Assembly: GCF_014280435.1 (NCBI RefSeq) | Contig: NZ_CP060388.1 | Span: 3,752,001 to 3,816,000 of the forward strand | Origin: Sphingobium sp. KCTC 72723 | GTDB taxonomy: Bacteria; Pseudomonadota; Alphaproteobacteria; Sphingomonadales; Sphingomonadaceae | Length of the DNA stretch: 64,000 bases | Direction: 5' to 3' | Shown here: positions 53,470 to 62,252 of the stretch, piece after piece | Layout of the letters: each line of letters begins with the position of its first letter | Position numbering within the stretch: the stretch's first letter is position 1 | Translations under genes and position numbers: made by a program | The notes under the pieces: model-generated | Seen by the model: the letters and a program-made list of their open reading frames with translations, nothing else | Database searches by the model: none | What the model was told of the DNA's origin: nothing

Positions 53470-54368
53470 GCGCTCCCAATGACGAGACAGCCAAGGAACA
53501 TCAGCAGCCCGGAAAAACGGTTGGATCGAAATTTGGCGAGCGGATCAAGCCCATCCTCGCGCAGCGTAGCCACCTGCCACGACAGATGCGCGGCAATCGG
53601 CAACAGCGCGGCGAGCGCCAGCAATTGCGGCCTTATCTGCCATATCGCGCCCGCCCACAGGCACAACGCCAGCAGATAGCAGACGCTCACGCCCAAACGA
53701 ACGTGACGCCCCATCGAAAGCGCGCTGGAACCAATGCCGATCAGCGCGTCGTCCTCCCGGTCCTGCAACGCATAGATGGTGTCATAGCCCACAACCCAGA
53801 AAATGGTTCCGGCATAGAGCAAAATCCCCGGCACAGTCAGCGCGCCGGCAACCTCGCTCCACCCCACCAGCGCCGCCCAGGAAAAGACGAGGCCCAGCCA
53901 GACCTGCGGCCATCCGGTAATCCGCTTCATGAAGGGATAGGCCGCCACCAGCGCCAGCGACCCCAGCGCCACGACCTGCGCATAGCGCCCCAGTTGCAGC
54001 AGCACGACCAGCCCGATCAGGCACAGCGCCAGCAGCCACAGCCACGCCACCTTCACCGACATCGTCCCGCTGGCCAGCGGGCGCGCCGCCGTGCGCGCGA
54101 CTTTCGCGTCCAGATCGCGGTCGACAATGTCGTTGAACACGCATCCCGCGCCGCGCATGACGATGCTGCCCAGCAACAGCCAGCCGATCAGCGGCCAGCG
54201 GGCAAAGCCCCCGCCCGCCAGCGCGACGGCCCATGCCCCCGGCCAAAACAGCAACCACCAGCCGATCGGCCGGTCGAACCGCGCCATCTGCACCAGCGCG
54301 CGCGGCGTTTCCGGCAGCCGCGCCAGAATTCCATGCGCCTCGCTGTCAGGGACGATCGTCTGGCTCAC
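53466..54368 (-). CDS. ubiA: 4-hydroxybenzoate polyprenyltransferase
   Basis: A 300-residue integral membrane enzyme of ubiquinone synthesis that attaches the polyprenyl tail. The two Asp-rich motifs are FNDIVDRDLDAKV (about residues 86-98) and DREDDALIG, with LFWPGAWAVALAGG and further helices. GTG at 54368 follows GGAG closely and gives the family N-terminus VSQTIVPDSEAHG; an upstream in-frame start (54425) is less likely. It is divergent from rsmE. Confidence 0.93.
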   Translation of the reverse strand: MSQTIVPDSEAHGILARLPETPRALVQMARFDRPIGWWLLFWPGAWAVALAGGGFARWPLIGWLLLGSIVMRGAGCVFNDIVDRDLDAKVARTAARPLASGTMSVKVAWLWLLALCLIGLVVLLQLGRYAQVVALGSLALVAAYPFMKRITGWPQVWLGLVFSWAALVGWSEVAGALTVPGILLYAGTIFWVVGYDTIYALQDREDDALIGIGSSALSMGRHVRLGVSVCYLLALCLWAGAIWQIRPQLLALAALLPIAAHLSWQVATLREDGLDPLAKFRSNRFSGLLMFLGCLVIGSA

Positions 54369-54460
54369 ACTAAACTCCGTTCGCCCCGCGCTTGTCGAAG
54401 GACCATAGTTGTTCTTTAGAGACAATTAGGGCTTGGACAAGCAGCCCGCATGGAGTGACG

Positions 54461-55213
54461 ATGATGACCGCAACCCCCGCCTGGCCGCCGCAAAGCGCCC
54501 CGCGCCTGCATGTCGAAACCCAGTTGGGGGATGGCGTATCGGTGCCGATCGACGGCAACCCGGCCCATTATCTGATCAGCGTCATGCGCGTGAAGCCCGA
54601 CGACATCGTCCTGCTGTTCGACGGCCGGTCTGGCGAATGGGCCGCCCGCGCCCGCGACATCCGCAAACGGGATCTGGTGCTGGAATGTGTCGGCCAGACG
54701 AAACCGCCCGAATCGGTCCCCGATTTCTGGCTCTGCTGCGCCCCGATCAAAAAGGGCCGCATCGACCTGATCGCTGAAAAAGCGTGCGAACTGGGCGTGG
54801 CAAAGCTCCAGCCCGTCCTCACCCGCCGCGCGGTGGTGGACAAACTCAATCTCGACCGGCTCCACGCCCATCTGGTCGAGGCCGCCGAACAATGCGGCCG
54901 CACTGCCCTGCCGGACCTGGCGGCGATGGTGAAACTCGACGCGCTGCTGCGCGACTGGCCGCAGGACCGCCATTTGTTCTTCGCCGACGAAACCGGCGGC
55001 GCACCGCTGGTTCAGGCCTTTGCCGACCATCCCGGTCCCGCCGCCTTCCTGATCGGGCCGGAGGGCGGCTTTGATCCAACCGAACGCGAAACGATCCGCG
55101 CCCATCCGCGCGCCGTGCCGGTATCGCTCGGCCCGCGCATCCTGCGCGCGGAAACTGCCGCCATCGCCGCTACGGCGGCATGGATGACGCTGAATGGCGA
55201 CTGGCAACGGTGA
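54461..55213 (+). CDS. rsmE: 16S rRNA (uracil(1498)-N3)-methyltransferase RsmE
   Basis: A 250-residue SPOUT methyltransferase. The PUA-like N-terminus (AHYLISVMRVKPDDIVLLFD) is followed by the trefoil-knot domain with FLIGPEGGFDPTERE (about residues 194-208) and VSLGPRILRAETAAIAATAAW (about 219-239), both diagnostic for RsmE. Two ATGs (54461, 54464) follow GGAG. Confidence 0.95.
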   Translation: MMTATPAWPPQSAPRLHVETQLGDGVSVPIDGNPAHYLISVMRVKPDDIVLLFDGRSGEWAARARDIRKRDLVLECVGQTKPPESVPDFWLCCAPIKKGRIDLIAEKACELGVAKLQPVLTRRAVVDKLNLDRLHAHLVEAAEQCGRTALPDLAAMVKLDALLRDWPQDRHLFFADETGGAPLVQAFADHPGPAAFLIGPEGGFDPTERETIRAHPRAVPVSLGPRILRAETAAIAATAAWMTLNGDWQR

Positions 55214-55323
55214 CTGGCACTAAGTTTCATTTCGCCATTGGATTGAACCGTTTATAGACAAGCCCTATCTGCGGATCGCCCGCTACTGTTTGACGGGCAG
55301 AGGGGAAGCATTAAGGGCGGGGC

Positions 55324-56697
55324 ATGAGCACCAGAACCGACTCAGGGGATCATGATCCCGTCATCGAAAGCCGCGACCAGTTGATCGCGGCCTTTGCCAA
55401 GGGCGAAAAGCCCAAGGACCGCTGGCGCATCGGCACCGAGCATGAGAAATTCGTCTACAACCGCAAGGATCACCACGCCCCCTCCTATGAGGAAAAGGGT
55501 GGCATCCACACGCTGTTGATCGGCCTGACCCGCTATGGCTGGAACCCGGTGTTCGAGGGGGAAAATATCATCGCCCTGTCCGGCGCCGATGGTACGATCA
55601 GCCTGGAACCGGCGGGGCAGCTTGAACTGTCGGGCGCGCCGCTCGACAATATTCATCAGACCTGCGCCGAAACCGGCCGCCATCTGGAACAGGTGAAATA
55701 TGTCGGCGACATGCTGGGCCTTGGCTTTCTGGGCCTTGGCATGTGGCCTGACAAGACGCGCGCTGAACTGCCGATCATGCCCAAGGGCCGCTATGACATC
55801 ATGCTGCGGCACATGCCGCGCGTGGGGTCGATGGGGCTGGACATGATGCTGCGCACCTGCACCATCCAGACCAATCTGGACTATGGCAGCGAAGCCGACA
55901 TGGTGCAGAAATTCCGCACCTCGCTGGCCCTGCAACCGCTCGGCACGGCATTGTTCGCCAATTCCCCCTTCACCGAAGGCAAGCCCAACGGCTTCCTCTC
56001 CTACCGCAGCCATATCTGGTCGGACACCGATCCGGGCCGCACCGGCATGTTGCCCTTCGTGTTCGAAGACGGCTTTGGCTATGAACGCTATGCCGACTAT
56101 GCGCTCGATGTGCCGATGTATTTCGTCTATCGCAACGGCGGCTATATCGACGCTTCGGGGCTCAGTTTCCGCGATTTCCTCGAAGGCAAACTTTCGGTCC
56201 TGCCGGGCGAAAAGCCGACGGAGAAGGATTGGGAGGATCATCTCTCCACCGCCTTCCCCGAAGTGCGGCTCAAAAGCTTCCTTGAAATGCGCGGGTCGGA
56301 CGGCGGGCCATGGGGCCGCATCTGCGCGCTGCCTGCGCTCTGGGTTGGCCTGCTCTATGACCAGAATGCGCTGGATGCCGCATGGGATCTGGTCAAGGAC
56401 TGGAGCATGGAGGATCGCCAGATCCTGCGCGATTCCGTGCCGAAACTCGGCCTCGACGCACCGATCGGCAAGGGCCGCACCCTGCGCGACATTGCGCGCC
56501 CGGTCCTCGACATCGCGCGGTCAGGGCTGGCCGCGCGCGGTCGCCTCAACGCGGCGGGCGACAATGAAACCGGCTATCTTTCGGAACTGGAAGAAGTCGT
56601 CTCCTCCGGCAAGACCCACGCCGAACGCCTGCTCGAACGCTATCATGGGGAATGGGGCGGCGACGTCAGCAAAGCCTATGCGGAAGAAAGCTTCTGA
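55324..56697 (+). CDS. gshA: Glutamate-cysteine ligase (plant/alphaproteobacterial type)
   Basis: A 457-residue GCS2-type enzyme for the first step of glutathione synthesis. WRIGTEHEKF (about residues 35-44), ENIIALSGADGTISLEPAGQ and RYDIMLRHMPRVGSMGLDMM are conserved. The length matches the plant/Xanthomonas type and not E. coli GshA. The ATG follows a 110-bp gap without other signals. Confidence 0.96.
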   Translation: MSTRTDSGDHDPVIESRDQLIAAFAKGEKPKDRWRIGTEHEKFVYNRKDHHAPSYEEKGGIHTLLIGLTRYGWNPVFEGENIIALSGADGTISLEPAGQLELSGAPLDNIHQTCAETGRHLEQVKYVGDMLGLGFLGLGMWPDKTRAELPIMPKGRYDIMLRHMPRVGSMGLDMMLRTCTIQTNLDYGSEADMVQKFRTSLALQPLGTALFANSPFTEGKPNGFLSYRSHIWSDTDPGRTGMLPFVFEDGFGYERYADYALDVPMYFVYRNGGYIDASGLSFRDFLEGKLSVLPGEKPTEKDWEDHLSTAFPEVRLKSFLEMRGSDGGPWGRICALPALWVGLLYDQNALDAAWDLVKDWSMEDRQILRDSVPKLGLDAPIGKGRTLRDIARPVLDIARSGLAARGRLNAAGDNETGYLSELEEVVSSGKTHAERLLERYHGEWGGDVSKAYAEESF

Positions 56698-56715
56698 TCG
56701 GCGGATGCGGGCGGC

Positions 56716-58017
56716 CTACTCGGCCGCCTGCATCACCGCCGCCGTCTCGCGCTTCTTCCCCGTCACCCACGCAAACAGGCGCGGCACCGGGCCATTGCGC
56801 TCCATCCAGTCGCTATAGGCGCGATAGTCCGGGTCGGCGGACAGATGCTGCTCCTCGGTCCGCGCGCGCCAGTAATAGACGGCGTTGGTGATCCCCAGCA
56901 TCGCGCAATTGCGCACGATATCGGTCATCGACCCGCTCACGCTCAGGAACGGCAGCGCCGAAAACCACCAGAACAGATTCTTGGCCAGATAGGCCGGGTG
57001 CCGGGTCCACCGATACGGCCCATGCGTCAATATCCCCCGATGCGTCAGGTTGGAAAAGCGCAACCCGAACGCCACCGTCGCCCAGGCATAGATGCCGGTC
57101 AGCAGCACCAGCCACCCGCCCAGCGCCCATTGCAGCGCGCCCGAACCCTGCGTCCAGTAATCCCATTCCGCCCCGCCCGCATGATAATCGAGCGGCCCGC
57201 CACCCCCCATCAGCACGAAGGGCGGATAGCACATCAATGCCGCGACCCAGCCCGCCAGATAGGGGTTGGCGGCGCGGATATGCGAATCCAGCGGCTTGAA
57301 GGTCAGCATATAACCCACCGTCGCCAGGCACACGTCGATCATGAACATGACCGCGATCAGGAACCCCGCCAGTGCCACCGGATTGGCAAAAGCATCCTCG
57401 ATCCGCCACTCCACCACGCTGGCGAAATTGCCCGGCACGATGGAGACCATGAACGCGAGGAAAAAGCCCTTCACCGCCCAGGCGCGGGCATGATGGGCCA
57501 CCTGTCGCATATCGGGCGCACCCGCCGCGCCGCCGATCACCCATTGGCCAAAATGATAGCTGGCGTCCTTCGGCGCCACCAGCCGCCGGTCGATCCAGAC
57601 GATATAAGGGACTGACAGCACCAGCAGCCAGGGCGCGGCATAAGTGAACAGGTCCATCGAAAATCGATAATTCCCGCTCCAGTACCAGCGCGCCACGCAA
57701 TAGAAGATCGCGATGCCCAGCCATGTCGCCCACAGCCCGGCAATCTTGACGATGCTGATGTCCAGCACGTCGCGTAACGGCCGCGCCGGGCCACGCCAAT
57801 CGATCCCGGTCGATGCGTTGCGATGCACCTTGTCCACCATCAGCGACCAAAGCACCATCGGCACCCCGCACGCGACCACGGCGGCCAGCCCCGCATTCGG
57901 CCCGTTCATGCCATAATGGCGCGCCACCAGCGTCCACAGGCACAGGCCGACAAGGCCAGCGATGCCCACGCCATGGCTGACGGCGGATTTGGGGCAGGGG
58001 TCAGCAGAATCGCGCAT
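56716..58017 (-). CDS. Isoprenylcysteine carboxylmethyltransferase-like membrane protein
   Basis: A 433-residue protein with about ten hydrophobic segments. The C-terminal part contains HRGILTHGPYRWTRHPAYLAKNLFWWF and EEQHLSADPDYRAY, the NnrU/ICMT/phospholipid-methyltransferase fold (HPxYxAK, EE motifs). It would methylate a lipid, isoprenoid or small molecule at the membrane using SAM. The N-terminal part is not recognised. It is convergent with gshA. Confidence 0.82.
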   Translation of the reverse strand: MRDSADPCPKSAVSHGVGIAGLVGLCLWTLVARHYGMNGPNAGLAAVVACGVPMVLWSLMVDKVHRNASTGIDWRGPARPLRDVLDISIVKIAGLWATWLGIAIFYCVARWYWSGNYRFSMDLFTYAAPWLLVLSVPYIVWIDRRLVAPKDASYHFGQWVIGGAAGAPDMRQVAHHARAWAVKGFFLAFMVSIVPGNFASVVEWRIEDAFANPVALAGFLIAVMFMIDVCLATVGYMLTFKPLDSHIRAANPYLAGWVAALMCYPPFVLMGGGGPLDYHAGGAEWDYWTQGSGALQWALGGWLVLLTGIYAWATVAFGLRFSNLTHRGILTHGPYRWTRHPAYLAKNLFWWFSALPFLSVSGSMTDIVRNCAMLGITNAVYYWRARTEEQHLSADPDYRAYSDWMERNGPVPRLFAWVTGKKRETAAVMQAAE

Positions 58018-58172
58018 GATCGCGGCTTTAGCGCAAAAGGGTAAGCAAGGCGTGAAAGCGTCACGCGACCAACCGCCCGTCGCAAATCCTCTTAACCTGC
58101 CGCAAGGCGGTGAACCCGTTTCATCTCAGGGCGTTATGCCCCGATAGATCGAAAGAATAATGGAGGCAGGAG

Positions 58173-58478
58173 ATGACGATCGCGGTGCAGTTTCCCGATG
58201 GCAGCGTCCGCAACGTCCCTGCCCAGTTGCGCGAAATCGGCGATCCCCTCCACCCGCACGCGCTGCCGACGTTCGAGCGGGTGCCGCTCAATTGCGATTC
58301 CCGCTGGACCTTCCACCGCCGGGGCGACCGCTGGTTCGCCCGGCCCCGCAGCGGCAGCCTGACCGCGCTGCGTCCGGCAAAGCCGGAATGGTGGCGCTCC
58401 GTCCCGCAAATGGACGATGAAACGCCCGGTGACGGACCCACTCAGCAACAAAGCCAGCGCTTCGGCAGCGCAGCCTGA
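58173..58478 (+). CDS. Small hypothetical protein
   Basis: A 101-residue protein that I do not recognise. It starts MTIAVQFPDGSVRNVPAQLRE, like a short beta-rich domain, and includes RWTFHRRGDRWFARPRSGSL. The tail is Gln/Ser-rich and probably disordered. A strong GGAGG six bases before the ATG supports expression. The 155-bp gap before it contains nothing I recognise. It stops 18 bp before the second long palindrome. Confidence 0.6.
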   Translation: MTIAVQFPDGSVRNVPAQLREIGDPLHPHALPTFERVPLNCDSRWTFHRRGDRWFARPRSGSLTALRPAKPEWWRSVPQMDDETPGDGPTQQQSQRFGSAA

Positions 58479-58495
58479 GCGTCTGTTTTGGAGAG

Positions 58496-58575
58496 CCGCA
58501 CCGGCCCACACCCCCACCCGACCGCCCATCAAGTATATCCTGAATGGGCGGTCGGGTGGGGGTGTGCCGGTGGGG
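58496..58575. repeat. Long palindromic element, copy 2 (inverted orientation)
   Basis: Arms of about 33 bp (58496-58529, 58544-58575) around the loop CAAGTATATCCTGA. Its reverse complement, TCAGGATATACTTG, matches the loop of copy 1 (32821-32900), so this copy is inverted. The right arm lacks two G's and has one substitution. It lies between convergent genes. Confidence 0.85.
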
Positions 58576-58615
58576 TAACCGAAATGCGCTCTCCCGCGCA
58601 TGTCGACAGAGACGC

Positions 58616-59248
58616 TCATCCGCCCAGCACGTTGATGGTGAACGCCAATATGCCAAGGTTGAACAGGAACGCCGCCAGACTCTGAAACAACACGGTGCGT
58701 CGCATCCCGCTGTCCGTCACCGACACGTCGGACGTCTGGAACGTCATCCCCAGCGTGAAGGCGAAATAGAGGAAATCCCAATAGCCCGGCTCGCGCGTGT
58801 CGGGGAAATCCAGCCCGCCGCTATCGCCTCCACCCTGCTTCGCGCGATAGAAGATATGCGCATAATGCATCGCATAGACCAGGTTGGAAAACAGCCAGGC
58901 CATTAGCAATGTCACCAGCAGCAGCGCCACCGTCGCGCCCTTGTGCGCGTTGTGCTGGCCCACCGCCACGCCGACCGCGACCAGCACTACCAGGCTGACG
59001 ATCGCGGTAATCAGCAGCATCAGTTCGCGATTGGCATCGTTCGCCGCTGCCTTGGCGCGCATGTCCTGCGGCCGCGAATCCAGCAACGGCGCAGTCGACA
59101 GCAGGAAAGCGATGGCGGCAAAATCGAACCCCGCCATCACTGCCTCATGCCATGGCAGCCACAGCGCCAGCGGCACCATGCCCGCCAGCAGCGCCAGAAA
59201 CATGCCATAGCGCCACGGAAAGATGCGGGTTTTCGTCATGCTCGCCAT
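58616..59248 (-). CDS. DUF1345 domain membrane protein
   Basis: A 210-residue membrane protein with five hydrophobic segments, starting MASMTKTRIFPWRYGMFLAL. The DUF1345 pattern is seen in LMAWLFSNLVYAMHYAHIFY, GYWDFLYFAFTLGMTFQTSDV and FLFNLGILAFTINVLGG. The function is unknown. It starts 35 bp after the ClpP-like gene on the same strand; Met at 59239 is an alternative start. Confidence 0.85.
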   Translation of the reverse strand: MASMTKTRIFPWRYGMFLALLAGMVPLALWLPWHEAVMAGFDFAAIAFLLSTAPLLDSRPQDMRAKAAANDANRELMLLITAIVSLVVLVAVGVAVGQHNAHKGATVALLLVTLLMAWLFSNLVYAMHYAHIFYRAKQGGGDSGGLDFPDTREPGYWDFLYFAFTLGMTFQTSDVSVTDSGMRRTVLFQSLAAFLFNLGILAFTINVLGG

Positions 59249-59282
59249 AAAGCGCGCCGCCACCCGTCCGCGCAAGCCGGGA

Positions 59283-59858
59283 TTACAGCACCGCCGCGAC
59301 CAGCCCGCGCGCCTGCGCTTCATTGGCCTCCAGATACCAGTTTTCCGGCGCTTTCTGGAGCAGTTCCTCCATCGTCACGTCCGAACCCAGGATCAAATTC
59401 TGGAACCCTTCATTCTGGATCGCGATCGACGACTGGATCTCGTTCAACGTCGCCTTCAACGTCGCGATGCAGGTCGACAATGGCCCGGCCAGCTGGATAT
59501 TCTTGGTGATCAGCCGCTCATGGATCATCAGCCGCGTGCCGCGCGTCAGATAGCGGTTTTCCGCCGCAAAGAAGCTCATGAAGGTCGCCCCTGCCGAATA
59601 GACCGCCGTGCGGCCCAGAAACACCATGCGCCGCTGCGGATAGAGGTCCGAATGGAACCGAATATCCTCCCCCATCAGCCGCGCAATTTCCGGGTCGCCG
59701 CCCAGCGTGGAAATTTCCACGACCACCAGTCCCTGCTGCGGCGCATTGGCCAGACAATTCTTGAAATGCAGATACATGCCATGGTCGACCACGCCCGACA
59801 GCATGATCGTGGGATATTCGAAATCCTTGGGGCCAAGCATCGGCGCAGTCATCAACAT
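59283..59858 (-). CDS. ClpP-like serine protease subunit
   Basis: A 191-residue protein of the ClpP/crotonase fold. The catalytic Ser lies in TAVYSAGATFMSFF (about residues 86-99) and the His in GTRLMIHERLI (about 107-117). Divergence from housekeeping ClpP is strong, and no ClpX lies nearby, so a specialised or regulatory ClpP paralog is likely. The ATG follows AAGGA. It precedes the DUF1345 gene. Confidence 0.82.
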   Translation of the reverse strand: MLMTAPMLGPKDFEYPTIMLSGVVDHGMYLHFKNCLANAPQQGLVVVEISTLGGDPEIARLMGEDIRFHSDLYPQRRMVFLGRTAVYSAGATFMSFFAAENRYLTRGTRLMIHERLITKNIQLAGPLSTCIATLKATLNEIQSSIAIQNEGFQNLILGSDVTMEELLQKAPENWYLEANEAQARGLVAAVL

Positions 59859-60012
59859 CGAAACGTCCTTGAAATGGGAAACAATCGGCCTGCACTACGC
59901 ATGGCGCGGCAAAAGGGTGCCGGGCAGGGTCATTCTTTTGACTGGCGCGCGCCGCGACAGGCTGTAAAGAACAGATCATGACCAAAGGGCGTGGCCCCAG
60001 GGGGCAGGACGG

Positions 60013-60621
60013 ATGATCGCGAAACTTAAAGGGCGATTGGACAGCACGGGGCTGGACCATGCCATCATCGACGTGGGCGGCGTGGGCTATCTGGTCGGCG
60101 CATCGTCCCGCACGCTCGCCGCGCTGGGGACGGTGGGCGAAGCCGTGACGATCCACACCGAAATGCTGGTCGCGGCAGACTCCATCCGCCTCGTCGGCTT
60201 TGCCCGCGCCGAAGAACGCGACTGGTATCGCCTGCTCACTCATGTGCAGGGCGTGGGATCGCGCGTCGCACTGGCCATCCTCTCCGCCCTCGAACCGCTC
60301 GAACTCCACCGTGCCGTCGCCATGGGGGACAAGGCGATGATCGCCCGCGCCAATGGTGTCGGCCCCAAACTCGCCCAGCGCATCGTCAATGAACTCAAGG
60401 ACAAGATCGGCACTGCGCCTGCGGGCAGCCCGCTCGACACCGGCGGCATCGCCATCCTCCCCACCGGCAGCTTCGCCGCCGACGCCCTCTCCGCCCTGCA
60501 AAATCTCGGCTTCAAACCCCACGAAGCCAGCGTCGCGGTAAGCGCCGCGCAAGCGGATCTCGGCGACGACGCCACCCTGGACGCGCTGGTGCGCCTCGCC
60601 CTGCGAAAGGCAGCGAAGTGA
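60013..60621 (+). CDS. ruvA: Holliday junction branch migration protein RuvA
   Basis: A 202-residue junction-binding subunit. It begins [20 protein letters not shown] (OB fold), has the helix-hairpin-helix segments [17 protein letters not shown] and [19 protein letters not shown], and a C-terminal UBA-like domain ([19 protein letters not shown]). ruvC is not upstream. The stop overlaps the GTG start of the inserted membrane protein gene. Confidence 0.97.
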   Translation: MIAKLKGRLDSTGLDHAIIDVGGVGYLVGASSRTLAALGTVGEAVTIHTEMLVAADSIRLVGFARAEERDWYRLLTHVQGVGSRVALAILSALEPLELHRAVAMGDKAMIARANGVGPKLAQRIVNELKDKIGTAPAGSPLDTGGIAILPTGSFAADALSALQNLGFKPHEASVAVSAAQADLGDDATLDALVRLALRKAAK

Positions 60622-61142
60622 GCGAGAATTTGGATTTAGACCCTGCCTTCGTTCAGCGATTGGCCGAAACGGAAATCGCCAATGTGTTGGAGAGCAAGAA
60701 GGCATTGCTTGAAGAGCATTCTGCTTCTTTCCGTTGGCTTGTGGCTTCCTTTCTCGCCATAAATGGCGGTGGCGTGCTTGCTTTGGCAGGCCAACAGAAT
60801 ATTCCCCGTGGGTATGCCGTTACCTCTGGTTTGCTATTCTGCATGGGCATACTATCTGCGTTGCTTTGTGCTTGGCTGAGTCAACGAGCAAACAGAGCAA
60901 TGATGCGGTCGACTAGTGAAACTTTAGGCTTCTGGCTGTCGGTTGCACACACCGGAGAACTCGATCAAGAACACATCAACGCGATCGAGCGAAAGATGCA
61001 CGGGACAATGAAAGCTGCGCGTCCTACGCAATTTTCGGGTTGGTTATCAGTTCTTGCATTCGCATTTGGTATGCTTGTAGCAGGAAATGGCTACTGGATC
61101 GCCCATTCGCCTGAAATGGTGAAGGTGTGCGTCCATGACTGA
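60618..61142 (+). CDS. Uncharacterised membrane protein between ruvA and ruvB
   Basis: A 174-residue protein that I do not recognise. The N-terminal 35 residues are charged and helical ([20 protein letters not shown]). Hydrophobic segments occur near residues 40-57, 65-90 and 140-162, so two or three membrane helices are likely. Its codons (GCT, TCT, CTT, TTG, ATA-free but A/T-ending) and A+T content differ clearly from the flanking ruv genes. GTG overlaps the ruvA stop and its 3' end overlaps the ruvB ATG by 8 bp, so it is perfectly spliced into the operon. Confidence 0.75.
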   Translation: MSENLDLDPAFVQRLAETEIANVLESKKALLEEHSASFRWLVASFLAINGGGVLALAGQQNIPRGYAVTSGLLFCMGILSALLCAWLSQRANRAMMRSTSETLGFWLSVAHTGELDQEHINAIERKMHGTMKAARPTQFSGWLSVLAFAFGMLVAGNGYWIAHSPEMVKVCVHD

Positions 61143-62154
61143 CGACCGCCTCGTCACCCCCGCCCGCCGCATCGAGGATGTGGACGCCGCGCTGCGCCCC
61201 AAATCGCTCGACGAATTCATCGGGCAGGAAGCCGCGCGCGGCAATCTGCGCGTCTTTATCGAGGCCGCCAAGCAACGCGGCGAAGCGCTTGACCATGTCC
61301 TCTTCTTCGGTCCGCCGGGCCTTGGCAAGACCACGCTGGCGCAGATCGTGGCCAAGGAAATGGGCGTCGGCTTCCGCGCCACATCCGGCCCGGTCATCGC
61401 CAAATCGGGCGATCTTGCTGCCTTGCTCACCAATCTGGATGAAGGCGACGTCCTGTTCGTGGACGAAATCCATCGCCTCAACCCGGCTGTCGAAGAAGTC
61501 CTCTATCCCGCGATGGAGGACCGCGCGCTCGACCTGATGATCGGCGAAGGCCCGTCGGCCCGCTCGGTCCGCATCGACCTGCCGCCCTTCACGCTGGTTG
61601 GCGCGACCACGCGGCAGGGCTTGCTCACGACCCCGCTACGCGACCGTTTCGGCATCCCGGTGCGGCTGCAATTCTACACCGTGGACGAACTGGAACTGGT
61701 CGTGCGCCGCGCCGCGCGCCTGCTCGACCTGGCCATCACCCCCGACGGCGCGATGGAAATTGCCCGCCGGTCGCGCGGCACCCCGCGCATCGCCGGGCGG
61801 CTGCTGCGCCGGGTGCGCGATTTCGCCAATGTCGCGGGCGTCGCGGCGGTCGATGCCAAGGTCGCCGATGCTTCGCTCCGGCGGCTGGAGGTCGACGAAC
61901 TGGGCCTCGACCTGATGGATCGCCGCTATCTGATGATGATCGCCGATATTTATCGCGGCGGCCCGGTCGGCGTCGAAACGCTCGCTGCGGGCCTTTCCGA
62001 AGCGCGCGACACGATCGAGGAAGTGATCGAACCTTACCTCATCCAGCTCGGCCTCATCGCCCGCACCGCGCGCGGCCGCTGCCTCAATGGTCCCGGCTGG
62101 AAGCATCTGGGCCTCAATCCGCCGCAGGACGGGCAGGACGGCCTGTTCGACTGA
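61135..62154 (+). CDS. ruvB: Holliday junction branch migration helicase RuvB
   Basis: A 339-residue AAA+ motor. The Walker A is [20 protein letters not shown] (about residues 60-79), the Walker [16 protein letters not shown], and [18 protein letters not shown] holds the sensor and arginine region. The C-terminal winged helix is present. Its ATG lies inside the end of the inserted membrane-protein gene, whose tail provides GAAGG as ribosome site. Confidence 0.98.
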   Translation: MTDDRLVTPARRIEDVDAALRPKSLDEFIGQEAARGNLRVFIEAAKQRGEALDHVLFFGPPGLGKTTLAQIVAKEMGVGFRATSGPVIAKSGDLAALLTNLDEGDVLFVDEIHRLNPAVEEVLYPAMEDRALDLMIGEGPSARSVRIDLPPFTLVGATTRQGLLTTPLRDRFGIPVRLQFYTVDELELVVRRAARLLDLAITPDGAMEIARRSRGTPRIAGRLLRRVRDFANVAGVAAVDAKVADASLRRLEVDELGLDLMDRRYLMMIADIYRGGPVGVETLAAGLSEARDTIEEVIEPYLIQLGLIARTARGRCLNGPGWKHLGLNPPQDGQDGLFD

Positions 62155-62252
62155 AGTTCCAGAAAAGCATGGCCGCTACGGCATGGCGCGGCTATAGCTG
62201 GCCCATGAGCCAGGCGCACGACAGATGCGCCAGAACACGCAGGAGTCGAGCC

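Noticed and set aside
58134..58781. Minus-strand open frame across the small hypothetical gene and the palindrome
   Set aside because: It includes the repeat element as coding sequence and has no family match; the plus-strand gene has a strong ribosome site.
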